A DNA stretch of 12,302 bases. Origin: Marinobacterium_E sp035458585 (GTDB lineage Bacteria; Pseudomonadota; Gammaproteobacteria; Pseudomonadales; Balneatricaceae). Position numbers and translations under genes: made by a program. This document shows positions 1-6,511 of the stretch, piece by piece (position 1 is the stretch's first letter; every line of letters begins with the position of its first letter). Location of the stretch: contig DATHZN010000125.1 of the NCBI GenBank assembly GCA_035458585.1, positions 1 to 12,302 on the forward strand. The letters are read 5' to 3'. The notes beneath the pieces were generated by a model that worked only from the letters and a program-made list of their open reading frames with translations, was not told where the DNA came from and searched no databases.

Positions 1-2
1 AC

Positions 3-728
3 GCACTGGTTGAGCTCTTCAAAGCGATCGCTAAGTTTTTGCTGGTGGGAACCACCGCTGTCATCGTGTTGTTGCTGGATGAGCCGGATATCGCTTCATT
101 GGTAGTGTTGCCTATTGGGCCGGGTGTGGCTGAGGCGTTACGCATTGTTATCTGGTCATTTCTGGTGATCAGTGCCTCAATGATCCTAATCGCACTGGTC
201 GATGTCCCGTATCAGATGTATGCATACACTGAAAAAATGAAGATGACATTGCAGGAAGTGCGCGACGAGATGAAAAACACCGAAGGTCGTCCGGAGGTGC
301 GAGGACGCATTCGACAACTGCAGCGGGAGATTTCACAGCGTAGGATGATGCAGGATGTGCCAGAGGCGGATGTCGTCATTACAAACCCGACACACTACGC
401 AGTGGCACTAAAATACTCCGAAGCAGAGGGGGGCGCCCCGCTCATCGTCGCCAAAGGCAGTGACTTCATTGCACTCAAAATTCGAGAAATTGCCGAAGCT
501 TACGAAGTACCCATCATTGAATCTCCCGCTTTAGCCAGAGCGCTGTACTACAACACAGAGATTGGTGATGAGGTACCGGTAGGTCTCTACAAATCCGTGG
601 CCCAGGTACTTGCCTATGTATTTCAGCTACGTGCTTACCGAGATGAACCCAAAGGTGAACAGCCCCTGCCGCCCAGTCCAGAAGAGATCGAGATACCTGC
701 AGAACTGCAGGTTGATGAACCTCGATAG
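3..728 (+). CDS. flhB: FlhB, flagellar type III export switch protein (5' partial)
   Basis: FlhB is an inner-membrane component of the flagellar export gate; its cytoplasmic domain switches export from rod/hook to filament substrates. The frame is open from base 3, so the window enters mid-gene: about 241 codons are present and roughly 140 N-terminal residues of a typical 380-residue FlhB are missing. Visible are a hydrophobic segment near the window edge (about bases 36-85), a second at about 140-200, a charged linker, and the NPTH autocleavage motif at bases 384-395 inside VVITNPTHYAVAL. The FlhB/YscU C-terminal domain follows, ending in a Pro/Glu-rich tail. TTG and ATG codons inside the frame are not starts, because homology continues upstream of them. 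It precedes flhA by 212 bp, and the flhA promoter lies in that gap. Identification is firm. Confidence 0.96.
   Translation, partial: ALVELFKAIAKFLLVGTTAVIVLLLDEPDIASLVVLPIGPGVAEALRIVIWSFLVISASMILIALVDVPYQMYAYTEKMKMTLQEVRDEMKNTEGRPEVRGRIRQLQREISQRRMMQDVPEADVVITNPTHYAVALKYSEAEGGAPLIVAKGSDFIALKIREIAEAYEVPIIESPALARALYYNTEIGDEVPVGLYKSVAQVLAYVFQLRAYRDEPKGEQPLPPSPEEIEIPAELQVDEPR
695..712. repeat. Perfect 8-bp inverted repeat at the 3' end of flhB
   Basis: ACCTGCAG, a 2-nt spacer (AA), then CTGCAGGT. In RNA this could fold as a 6-bp stem with a 6-nt loop. It lies inside the last flhB codons and is not followed by a U-tract, so it does not look like a standard intrinsic terminator. It may be chance or a weak 3'-end structure. 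Confidence 0.4.
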
Positions 729-741
729 ACAAAATTTTGAC
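728..741. promoter_or_regulatory. Imperfect FleQ-like box upstream of the flhA promoter
   Basis: GACAAAATTTTGAC begins at the last base of the flhB stop codon. It resembles the FleQ operator family GTCA-N6-TGAC of Pseudomonas, but the left half is GACA rather than GTCA. Its centre is about 70 bp upstream of the predicted sigma-54 promoter. The A/T-rich palindrome could also be chance, so this is the weaker of the candidate sites. Confidence 0.3.
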
Positions 742-794
742 AGGCGTCTCTCAGTTTTTTCCTGGCTTTTAGTATTGTGTTGATTGCGCTAGTT

Positions 795-811
795 TTGGCT
801 AGATTCTTGCA
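795..811 (+). promoter_or_regulatory. Sigma-54 (RpoN) promoter for flhA
   Basis: The element reads TTGGC-TAGATTC-TTGCA. The invariant GG (797-798) and GC (809-810) are separated by exactly 10 bases, and TGGC and TTGC are 7 bases apart, as in the consensus TGGCACG-N4-TTGC. It lies in the only sizeable non-coding gap, 130 bp before flhA and in the right direction. Transcription would start near 821-823, leaving a leader of about 120 nt. In Pseudomonas aeruginosa flhA is an RpoN- and FleQ-dependent gene, which agrees with this reading. Confidence 0.75.
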
Positions 812-835
812 CCTCAAATTACTGAGCTGTTGGAA

Positions 836-870
836 GTGTCAAAATTCTGCTACTTTTAACGCTTTGACAC
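836..870. repeat. Inverted repeat GTGTCAAA ... TTTGACAC in the flhA leader
   Basis: The arms at 836-843 and 863-870 are perfect 8-bp inverted copies with a 19-nt spacer. The core TGTCAAA/TTTGACA resembles the GTCA/TGAC half-sites of FleQ boxes but is spread over about three helical turns. It could be a pair of half-sites bound cooperatively, or an RNA hairpin in the flhA leader. No U-tract follows, so it does not look like a terminator. Confidence 0.45.
838..851. promoter_or_regulatory. Candidate FleQ half-matched box in the flhA leader
   Basis: GTCAAAATTCTGCT matches GTCA-N6-TGAC in the left half and in the TG of the right half. It begins about 16 bp after the predicted start of transcription. 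Its left half is also part of the longer inverted repeat at 836-870, so the true protein-binding unit here is uncertain. Confidence 0.35.
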
Positions 871-910
871 CCCTGGTCAGCTGAATCTTCTCTATCTAGC
901 GCTCAGGTGT

Positions 911-924
911 GTCATATATTTGAC
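911..924. promoter_or_regulatory. FleQ-type box in the flhA leader
   Basis: GTCATATATTTGAC has both conserved halves, GTCA and TGAC, around a 6-bp A/T core. This is close to the GTCA-N6-TGAC consensus described for FleQ in Pseudomonas aeruginosa. It lies about 100 bp downstream of the predicted sigma-54 start site and 17 bp before the flhA start codon. FleQ is known in P. aeruginosa to bind at atypical positions downstream of the flhA promoter, so the location supports the call. FleQ itself is not encoded in the window. Confidence 0.6.
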
Positions 925-940
925 GTTTTAGGGGGCGCTC

Positions 941-3070
941 TTGGCCAGAGCTGATGTAATGGATAACGTTCGCACACTGACGCAGGGGAATCTTGGCATT
1001 CCGTTGCTGCTGCTAGTCGTGCTTGCGATGGTTACCCTACCCATGCCCCCGTTCCTGCTTGACGTCTTCTTTACGTTCAATATCGCGCTATCCATCGTGG
1101 TTCTGCTTGTCGGTATCTACGCACTACGCCCTTTAGATTTTGCCGTCTTCCCTACCATTCTTTTGGGTGCAACGCTCCTGCGCTTGGCATTGAACGTCGC
1201 GTCGACTCGAGTCGTTCTTCTCTACGGCCACGAGGGTGGTGATGCCGCCGGTAAGGTGATCCAGTCGTTTGGCGAGGTTGTTGTTGGTGGTAACTACGTC
1301 GTTGGTGTCATCGTTTTCCTGATTCTGGTGATCATCAACTTCGTTGTTGTGACCAAGGGTGCCGGGCGTATATCGGAAGTAAGCGCACGCTTCACATTGG
1401 ATGCTATGCCAGGTAAGCAGATGGCGATCGATGCTGATCTCAATGCAGGGTTAATTGATCAGGAGGAGGCGCGTGATCGGCGTCGCGAAGTGACGCAGGA
1501 AGCAGACTTTTACGGTGCTATGGATGGTGCCTCGAAGTTTGTTCGTGGTGACGCGGTTGCCGGTATTCTGATTCTAGTGATCAACCTGCTTGGCGGCTTG
1601 GGTATAGGTATGCTGCAGCATGGACTCGACTTTAATACGGCGCTTCAGTACTACGCCTTGTTAACAATTGGTGATGGTCTGGTTGCTCAGATTCCTTCAC
1701 TTCTCCTATCAACCGCTGCTGCTGTTATGGTGACCCGAGCTAACTCATCCGAAGAGATGGGTAAGATGGTGTTCCGTCAGATGTTCGCATCTCCACGTGC
1801 ACTCTATGTTTCGGCTGGAGTGATTGGTTTGATGGGTAGTGTGCCAGGGATGCCGCATTTTGCTTTCCTCTCTTTAGCAGCCGGTGCGGGATACCTTGGT
1901 TGGTGGATTCAGCAGCGAAATTCACGCAGCCAGTTAGCGCAAGAGGCGTTGGAGCGTGAAGAGCAGGAGGCTGCTCTGGATGCACCGCCGCCGCCCTCGC
2001 CTGACGAGCAGAAAGAGCTCGGTTGGGATGATGTTTTGCCTGTCGATATGATTGGGTTAGAAGTCGGTTACCGTCTTATTCCGCTGGTCGACAAAATGCA
2101 GGGCGGCCAGTTATTGAGTCGCATTAAGGGTGTGCGCAAGAAAATGTCACAGGACCTCGGCTTCTTGATCCCCTCTGTGCATATCAGAGATAACCTGGAT
2201 CTGGCGCCCGGTGCTTATCGCATCACTCTGATGGGTGTAGTGGTGGGTGAGGCGGAGATCTATCCAGACCGTGAGTTGGCAATCAATCCGGGACAGGTGT
2301 TCGGTGAAGTCAAAGGTATTAACGTTAAAGACCCCGCTTTTGGTCTCGATGCTGTATGGGTTGAGAAAGGGCAAAAAGAGCGTGCGCAGACGCTGGGCTA
2401 TACGGTTGTTGATGCCAGTACTGTGGTAGCGACACACGTCAATAAAGTGTTGCAGTCGCATGCTGCAGAGTTACTGGGGCACGAGGAGGTACAGCAGCTT
2501 CTCGATAAACAAGCTGAAAAATCGCCCAAACTGGTTGAAGAGCTGGTACCTAAAAGGCTGAGTATAAGCGTACTCCTGAAGGTGTTGCAGAGTCTGCTTC
2601 TAGAACAAGTGCCCCTCAAGGATTTTCGTACCATCTTAGAATCCTTGGCTGATGCTGTGAATCGTGTGCAGGATCCACTGGGTTTAACGGCTGCTGTGCG
2701 AGTCTCCCTTTCACGCTTGATTGTACAGTCTATAAATGGTTCAAGTGCCGATCTGCCGGTGATTACGCTGGATCCTCAATTGGAACAGCTGTTGCTCAGC
2801 TCAGTGCAGCAAAGGCAGCCGGGTGAAGATGGATTGGTGCTGGAGCCGGGGATGGCAGAGCGATTGCAAAGTTCGTTGGCTGAGTCAGCACAGCGCCAGG
2901 AGATGGCTGGCCAACCATCGATACTGCTGGTGTCCGCTCCAGTGCGTCCTTTGATGGCTAAATTCGTCCGTTATGGAGAGCATCAGATTCATGTACTCTC
3001 CTATCAGGAGATTCCGGAGAACCGTCGGGTGACGATTGTTGCTACGGTAGGAGGGCAAGCCGGTGCCTAA
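941..3070 (+). CDS. flhA: FlhA, flagellar type III export gate protein
   Basis: FlhA forms the nonameric export gate in the inner membrane and uses its cytosolic ring to receive chaperone-substrate complexes and couple export to the proton motive force. The protein is about 709 residues, usual for the family. About eight membrane segments fill residues 18-320. The conserved FHIPEP cytoplasmic loop is at about 139-182 (GAGRISEVSARF, then AMPGKQMAIDADLNAG). A charged Pro/Glu linker at about 330-350 leads to the soluble C-terminal domain. The start is uncertain. TTG at 941 has AGGGGG at 930-935 with 5-nt spacing; an in-frame ATG at 959 has a poorer ribosome site but keeps all conserved sequence. 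An in-frame TAG at 929-931 excludes an earlier start. It is probably transcribed from the sigma-54 promoter at 795-811 together with flhF, fleN and fliA. Confidence 0.97.
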   Translation: MARADVMDNVRTLTQGNLGIPLLLLVVLAMVTLPMPPFLLDVFFTFNIALSIVVLLVGIYALRPLDFAVFPTILLGATLLRLALNVASTRVVLLYGHEGGDAAGKVIQSFGEVVVGGNYVVGVIVFLILVIINFVVVTKGAGRISEVSARFTLDAMPGKQMAIDADLNAGLIDQEEARDRRREVTQEADFYGAMDGASKFVRGDAVAGILILVINLLGGLGIGMLQHGLDFNTALQYYALLTIGDGLVAQIPSLLLSTAAAVMVTRANSSEEMGKMVFRQMFASPRALYVSAGVIGLMGSVPGMPHFAFLSLAAGAGYLGWWIQQRNSRSQLAQEALEREEQEAALDAPPPPSPDEQKELGWDDVLPVDMIGLEVGYRLIPLVDKMQGGQLLSRIKGVRKKMSQDLGFLIPSVHIRDNLDLAPGAYRITLMGVVVGEAEIYPDRELAINPGQVFGEVKGINVKDPAFGLDAVWVEKGQKERAQTLGYTVVDASTVVATHVNKVLQSHAAELLGHEEVQQLLDKQAEKSPKLVEELVPKRLSISVLLKVLQSLLLEQVPLKDFRTILESLADAVNRVQDPLGLTAAVRVSLSRLIVQSINGSSADLPVITLDPQLEQLLLSSVQQRQPGEDGLVLEPGMAERLQSSLAESAQRQEMAGQPSILLVSAPVRPLMAKFVRYGEHQIHVLSYQEIPENRRVTIVATVGGQAGA

Positions 3071-3094
3071 TAATGTCAGTCTCTTAGCCGATAA
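3068..3094 (+). promoter_or_regulatory. Possible internal sigma-28 (FliA) promoter before flhF
   Basis: GCCGATAA at 3087-3094 is a perfect copy of the sigma-28 -10 element. Exactly 11 bases upstream lies TAATAATG (3068-3075), which shares only TAA and one further T with the -35 consensus TAAAGTTT. The site fills the 33-bp gap between flhA and flhF. Transcription would begin near 3100, almost at the flhF start codon, so such a transcript would lack the flhF ribosome site and might mainly serve fleN and fliA. The weak -35 keeps this tentative. Confidence 0.4.
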
Positions 3095-3103
3095 GGGTTA
3101 GTG

Positions 3104-4486
3104 ATGAAAGTGAAGCGTATTTTTGCACCCGATATGAAAACCGCTATGCGGCGGGTGCGCGAAGAGATAGGCCCAGATGCCGTTATCCTGTCGAATAAGC
3201 GGGTGGCTGGCGGCGTTGAGGTGGTCGCTTCACCCGAATCAGAGTACGAGCTGGCTCAGGCTCGTTTGACGCAGGAGCGTGATATGAAACGGGCTGAGCA
3301 GATTGCTCTGCTGACTGGTGCTAAAGGTGATTCACGTCGCAAGCTTGATGAGGAGTTGGCGCGGGCGAGGGCGCGTATAGGTGAGGCGCGAATGCGCGCT
3401 GAGGAACCGTCTGTACCCTCGGGAGTTAATCGGCAGGTGCGAGAGCAATCCAGTGAGCTCGAACGGCTTTTGCAGGAGGAGTCGCAGTATCAGGACGCGC
3501 CAGTCAGAGATCCCGCGATCGTTGGACTTCAGGCTGAGATTGATCAGCTCAAACAGATGTTGAATATGCAGCTGCAGACACAGCAGCTAGCGCCAGTAGG
3601 TCCATCTGCTCCAAGGATCAATGCCTCGGTTGCTCAGCCAGCGAATGCCAACAGGGTTCAGCGTCAGGTCTTTGGTCGGCTGCTAAAACTGGGGGTGGGT
3701 GAGTCCTTGGCACAGGGACTGATTGCAGGTTTGGAAGCCTCTCTCCCTGTTGATAGAGCTTGGCGTAATTCACTCGGTCGCTTGGCCGAGTCGTTGCCGG
3801 TCATTGGTGAGGATCTGGTAGCTCGTGGCGGTATGATCGCCTTAGTGGGGCCGACAGGGGCAGGTAAAACAACCACCATCGGTAAGTTGGCAACCCGTTA
3901 TGTACTGGAGCACGGCAGCGCAGGTATAGCGCTGGTCACGACAGACTCTTACCGCATCGCAGCCCATGAGCAGATTAAAACCTTTGGCCGAATTCTGGAT
4001 GTGCCCGTGCGAATCGTCGACGAGAATAATTCGCTGGACCAGGTGCTTCAGACACTGCGCAACAAACGATTGGTGCTGATTGACACTGCGGGTATGAATA
4101 CTCGGGATCCGGCTGGTCAGGAACAGCTTGAGATGCTTAAAAATCCGAGCGTGCGGATGAAAAAGCTGTTGGTACTGGCAACCTCTAGTCAGCGCGTGTT
4201 AATGGATCAGGCCTACGCCAATCTCGCACCTATCGGGCTGCATGGTTTGGTGCTGACCAAGGCCGATGAAGCGGGTAGCCTCGGCGAAGCCTTAGCTTTG
4301 AGTATTGAGAAGCAGCTACGCATCGCCTACCTGTCTGATGGTCAGCGCGTTCCCGATGATATCGAAGTGGCACAGAGAAAAGATCTCATCAGCCGTGCCG
4401 TCGTACTGATGCAGCAGGCGATCAAACTCAGTCGTTCGAGTGAGTCTGATTCGCCGCTGCTGCAGTCGACAAAGGGTTTAAGGTGA
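3104..4486 (+). CDS. flhF: FlhF, SRP-type GTPase for polar flagellar placement
   Basis: FlhF is a signal-recognition-type GTPase that recruits the first flagellar components to the cell pole; its GTPase is stimulated by FleN/FlhG. ATG at 3104 is preferred over the adjacent GTG at 3101: family members begin like MKVKRIFAPDMKTAMRRV, and AAGGG at 3093-3097 sits 6 nt upstream. That gives 460 residues. The B domain covers about 1-100. A Gln-rich, partly coiled linker spans about 105-185. The N domain follows, then the G domain with P-loop GPTGAGKT (249-256), DTAG (327-330) and TKAD (385-388). All nucleotide-binding motifs look intact, so an active GTPase is expected. It ends 4 nt before fleN, and its last bases form the fleN ribosome site. 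Confidence 0.96.
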   Translation: MKVKRIFAPDMKTAMRRVREEIGPDAVILSNKRVAGGVEVVASPESEYELAQARLTQERDMKRAEQIALLTGAKGDSRRKLDEELARARARIGEARMRAEEPSVPSGVNRQVREQSSELERLLQEESQYQDAPVRDPAIVGLQAEIDQLKQMLNMQLQTQQLAPVGPSAPRINASVAQPANANRVQRQVFGRLLKLGVGESLAQGLIAGLEASLPVDRAWRNSLGRLAESLPVIGEDLVARGGMIALVGPTGAGKTTTIGKLATRYVLEHGSAGIALVTTDSYRIAAHEQIKTFGRILDVPVRIVDENNSLDQVLQTLRNKRLVLIDTAGMNTRDPAGQEQLEMLKNPSVRMKKLLVLATSSQRVLMDQAYANLAPIGLHGLVLTKADEAGSLGEALALSIEKQLRIAYLSDGQRVPDDIEVAQRKDLISRAVVLMQQAIKLSRSSESDSPLLQSTKGLR

Positions 4487-4490
4487 ACTT

Positions 4491-5312
4491 GTGAATCGTC
4501 CGCACAATCACCCCGTTAAAGTGATCGCAGTGACTGGCGGCAAAGGCGGCGTCGGAAAGACCAATGTGTCAGTAAACCTATCTATCGCGCTAGCGGATAT
4601 GGGGCGCCGAGTGGTGTTGATGGATGCGGATCTTGGGTTGGCCAACGTCGACGTGATGTTGGGCGTTAAACCTAAACGTAACATCTCGGACGTCCTATCG
4701 GGTGAGTGTGATTTGGAGGATGTAATGGTAGAGGTGAGTGAAAACTTCTCTATCGTACCCGCTTCCTCAGGTACTCAGGAGATGACCTCTCTGGGAGCGC
4801 ATGAACACGCAGAGCTTATCCACGCATTCAGCAACATCGCCGATAAATTGGATGTGCTGGTGATAGATACTGCTGCAGGTATATCCGACTCGGTTGTCAG
4901 TTTTGTGCGAGCGGCGCAAGAGGTTGTAGTGGTTGTCTGTGACGAACCAACCTCGATAACCGACGCCTATGGATTGATCAAACTACTGAATCGTGACTAC
5001 GGGATGACACGCTTTCGTGTCCTTGCAAATATGGTTCGCTCTGAGCAAGAGGGGCGCGCCATGTTTGGTAAATTGATGACCGTGACTGAACGCTTTCTCG
5101 ACGTCACATTACAGTACCTAGGCTCTATTCCATTTGATGAAAATGTCCGCAAGGCTGTACAGAAGCAAAAGCCCGTAATCCGTCTATACTCAACAAGTAA
5201 AGTCGCGGTTGCCCTGCGTAACTTTGCTAAAAAGGTCGACGAGTGGCCAGTACATCAGTCTGCTCGCGGGCATTTAGAGTTTTTTGTTGAGAAGCTAATT
5301 CAGAGCCATTGA
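4491..5312 (+). CDS. fleN: FleN/FlhG, MinD-like ATPase controlling flagellar number
   Basis: FleN (FlhG, YlxH, MinD2) is a ParA/MinD-family ATPase that limits polar flagella to the right number. In Pseudomonas it binds and restrains the activator FleQ, and FlhG proteins also stimulate the FlhF GTPase. The protein is 273 residues, normal for the family. The deviant Walker A GGKGGVGKT is at residues 16-24 with the signature lysine K18. LMDADLG is at 43-49, and the VVDTAAG-type segment reads VLVIDTAAGISDSVVSF. The C-terminal stretch with GHLEFFVEKL is typical of gammaproteobacterial FleN and includes the presumed membrane-associating helix. GTG at 4491 is chosen because AAGGTGA (4480-4486), overlapping the flhF stop, lies 4 nt upstream. 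The stop overlaps the possible TTG start of fliA. Confidence 0.96.
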   Translation: MNRPHNHPVKVIAVTGGKGGVGKTNVSVNLSIALADMGRRVVLMDADLGLANVDVMLGVKPKRNISDVLSGECDLEDVMVEVSENFSIVPASSGTQEMTSLGAHEHAELIHAFSNIADKLDVLVIDTAAGISDSVVSFVRAAQEVVVVVCDEPTSITDAYGLIKLLNRDYGMTRFRVLANMVRSEQEGRAMFGKLMTVTERFLDVTLQYLGSIPFDENVRKAVQKQKPVIRLYSTSKVAVALRNFAKKVDEWPVHQSARGHLEFFVEKLIQSH

Positions 5313-6046
5313 TCTCAAGATCCCCACTAAATATGTATAACCAGTTGAACTACAGAACAGATTCTGAGCTGGTGCATCAATATGCACCACTGGTTAAGCG
5401 TATCGCCCATCATTTAATGGCGCGTTTGCCATCTCACCTAGTGCTGGATGATCTGATCCAAGCGGGAATGGTGGGTTTGCTGGAAGCCTTTAGTAAATAT
5501 GATCCCTCCAAAGGTGCAAGTTTTGAGACCTATGCAGGTATTCGTATCAGGGGTGCCATTATCGATGAAGTGCGTCGTGGTGATTGGACGCCACGTTCGG
5601 TTCATCGTAATAGCCGGCGCGTGTCTGAGGCTATATCTCAGGTAGAGGGGCGGCTTGGGCGAGATGCGAGTGATATAGAAGTTGCTGAAGAGTTGGGTGT
5701 TTCGCTGGATGACTACTATGCTTTATTACAGGACTCGGCTGAGGCTAAGTTATTTAGCCTTGAAGAGATCACGGATGGTCGTGAAGATCGCCCGGGTGAG
5801 CAGCTGGCATCATCTACCCCCGCTCCTGAAGGACAGGTTGAGGTTGAGGGTTTTCAGGCTGCTTTAGCTAAGGCTATCGACGGGTTGCCTGAACGTGAGA
5901 AGTTGGTGCTCTCGCTCTACTACACAGAAGAGCTCAACCTTAAAGAGATTGGTCAGATATTGGATGTGACGGAATCTCGAGTGAGCCAGATACACAGCCA
6001 GGCCGCGGCTCGATTGAGAGTGCGGCTTAAAGATTGGAACATATGA
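5309..6046 (+). CDS. fliA: FliA, flagellar sigma-28 factor
   Basis: FliA directs RNA polymerase to late flagellar and chemotaxis promoters and is normally held inactive by the anti-sigma factor FlgM until the hook is complete. FlgM is not in this window. The 245-residue product has sigma region 2 at about 20-95 (APLVKRIAHHLM, DDLIQAGMVGLLEAF, FETYAGIRIRGAIIDE), region 3 at about 95-165, and region 4 at 185-240 (LPEREKLVLSLYY, then the helix-turn-helix LKEIGQILDVTESRVSQIH). The start is uncertain. TTG at 5309 overlaps the fleN stop and would be translationally coupled, while in-frame ATG at 5333 keeps all of region 2. Neither has a strong ribosome site. If the GCCGATAA element before flhF is active, fliA would reinforce its own expression. 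Confidence 0.96.
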   Translation: MISRSPLNMYNQLNYRTDSELVHQYAPLVKRIAHHLMARLPSHLVLDDLIQAGMVGLLEAFSKYDPSKGASFETYAGIRIRGAIIDEVRRGDWTPRSVHRNSRRVSEAISQVEGRLGRDASDIEVAEELGVSLDDYYALLQDSAEAKLFSLEEITDGREDRPGEQLASSTPAPEGQVEVEGFQAALAKAIDGLPEREKLVLSLYYTEELNLKEIGQILDVTESRVSQIHSQAAARLRVRLKDWNI

Positions 6047-6081
6047 TCCTTCTGCATTTGTCAGAGCAGTTAACTTGGATC
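6045..6081. repeat. Inverted repeat between fliA and cheY
   Basis: GATCC (6045-6049) pairs with GGATC (6077-6081), and inside it CTGC (6052-6055) pairs with GCAG (6066-6069), giving a possible interrupted stem. Its right arm touches the cheY ribosome site (GGAGG, 6082-6086). No U-tract follows. The gap of 48 bp shows no convincing sigma-28 or sigma-54 promoter. The stem is short and may be chance. Confidence 0.3.
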
Positions 6082-6086
6082 GGAGG
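6082..6086 (+). promoter_or_regulatory. Ribosome binding site that fixes the cheY TTG start
   Basis: GGAGG is placed 8 nt before the TTG at 6095. It is among the strongest ribosome sites in the window, and it identifies TTG as the cheY start. No ATG or GTG gives a plausible CheY N-terminus. Confidence 0.75.
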
Positions 6087-6094
6087 ATAGAGTC

Positions 6095-6478
6095 TTGAAG
6101 AAAGACGTTAAAATTCTCGTTGTCGATGACTTCTCAACGATGAGACGCATCATAAAAAACCTGCTGCGCGATCTCGGTTTCACCAATGTGGAGGAGGCCG
6201 ATGATGGTAAGACAGCACTTCCCATCCTAAAAACAGGTCGAATCGATTTTCTCGTGACTGACTGGAACATGCCCGGAATGACGGGTATTGATTTAGTAAA
6301 GACCGTGCGCGCGGACGAGAATCTCGCACACATACCCATTCTGATGGTAACGGCTGAGGCCAAGCGCGAGCAGATAATTGCGGCTGCGCAGGCTGGTGTG
6401 AACGGCTACGTCGTGAAGCCATTCACAGCGGCAACGCTTAAGGAGAAGATTGAAAAAATCTTCCAGCGTCTGCAGTAG
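6095..6478 (+). CDS. cheY: CheY, chemotaxis response regulator
   Basis: CheY is the diffusible single-domain receiver that, when phosphorylated by CheA, binds the FliM switch to change flagellar rotation. The 127-residue length is normal. All active-site positions are visible: the acidic pair D11-D12, phosphoacceptor D56 (in VTDWNMPGMTG), T86 in MVTAEA, aromatic Y105 and K108 in VVKPF. The N-terminus KKDVKILVVDDFSTMRRI is typical of CheZ-containing systems. Translation starts at TTG, with a strong GGAGG upstream. It is followed 33 bp later by cheZ, its phosphatase, giving the usual cheYZ pair. No output domain or fusion is present. Confidence 0.97.
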   Translation: MKKDVKILVVDDFSTMRRIIKNLLRDLGFTNVEEADDGKTALPILKTGRIDFLVTDWNMPGMTGIDLVKTVRADENLAHIPILMVTAEAKREQIIAAAQAGVNGYVVKPFTAATLKEKIEKIFQRLQ

Positions 6479-6511
6479 TCACCACTAATACAAATGGCGG
6501 GTGGTAGTACG

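Noticed and set aside
741..770. Possible intrinsic terminator after flhB (CAGG ... TTTTTT CCTG)
   Set aside because: The pairing is only 4 bp and the T-run lies within the loop rather than after the stem.
2147..2461. Antisense open frame of about 104 codons within flhA
   Set aside because: It lies wholly opposite conserved FlhA coding sequence, has no recognisable domain and no promoter or ribosome site that I could see. It is a shadow of the real gene.
4839..4846. Second GCCGATAA sequence, inside fleN
   Set aside because: It matches the sigma-28 -10 element, but the bases 11 nt upstream (CCACGCAT) have no resemblance to a -35, and it encodes part of the conserved FleN sequence.
6047..6094. 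Search for a sigma-28 promoter in the fliA-cheY gap
   Set aside because: TTAA-like and GGATA-like pieces are present, but none has the GCCGATAA word at the right spacing, so no promoter is annotated.
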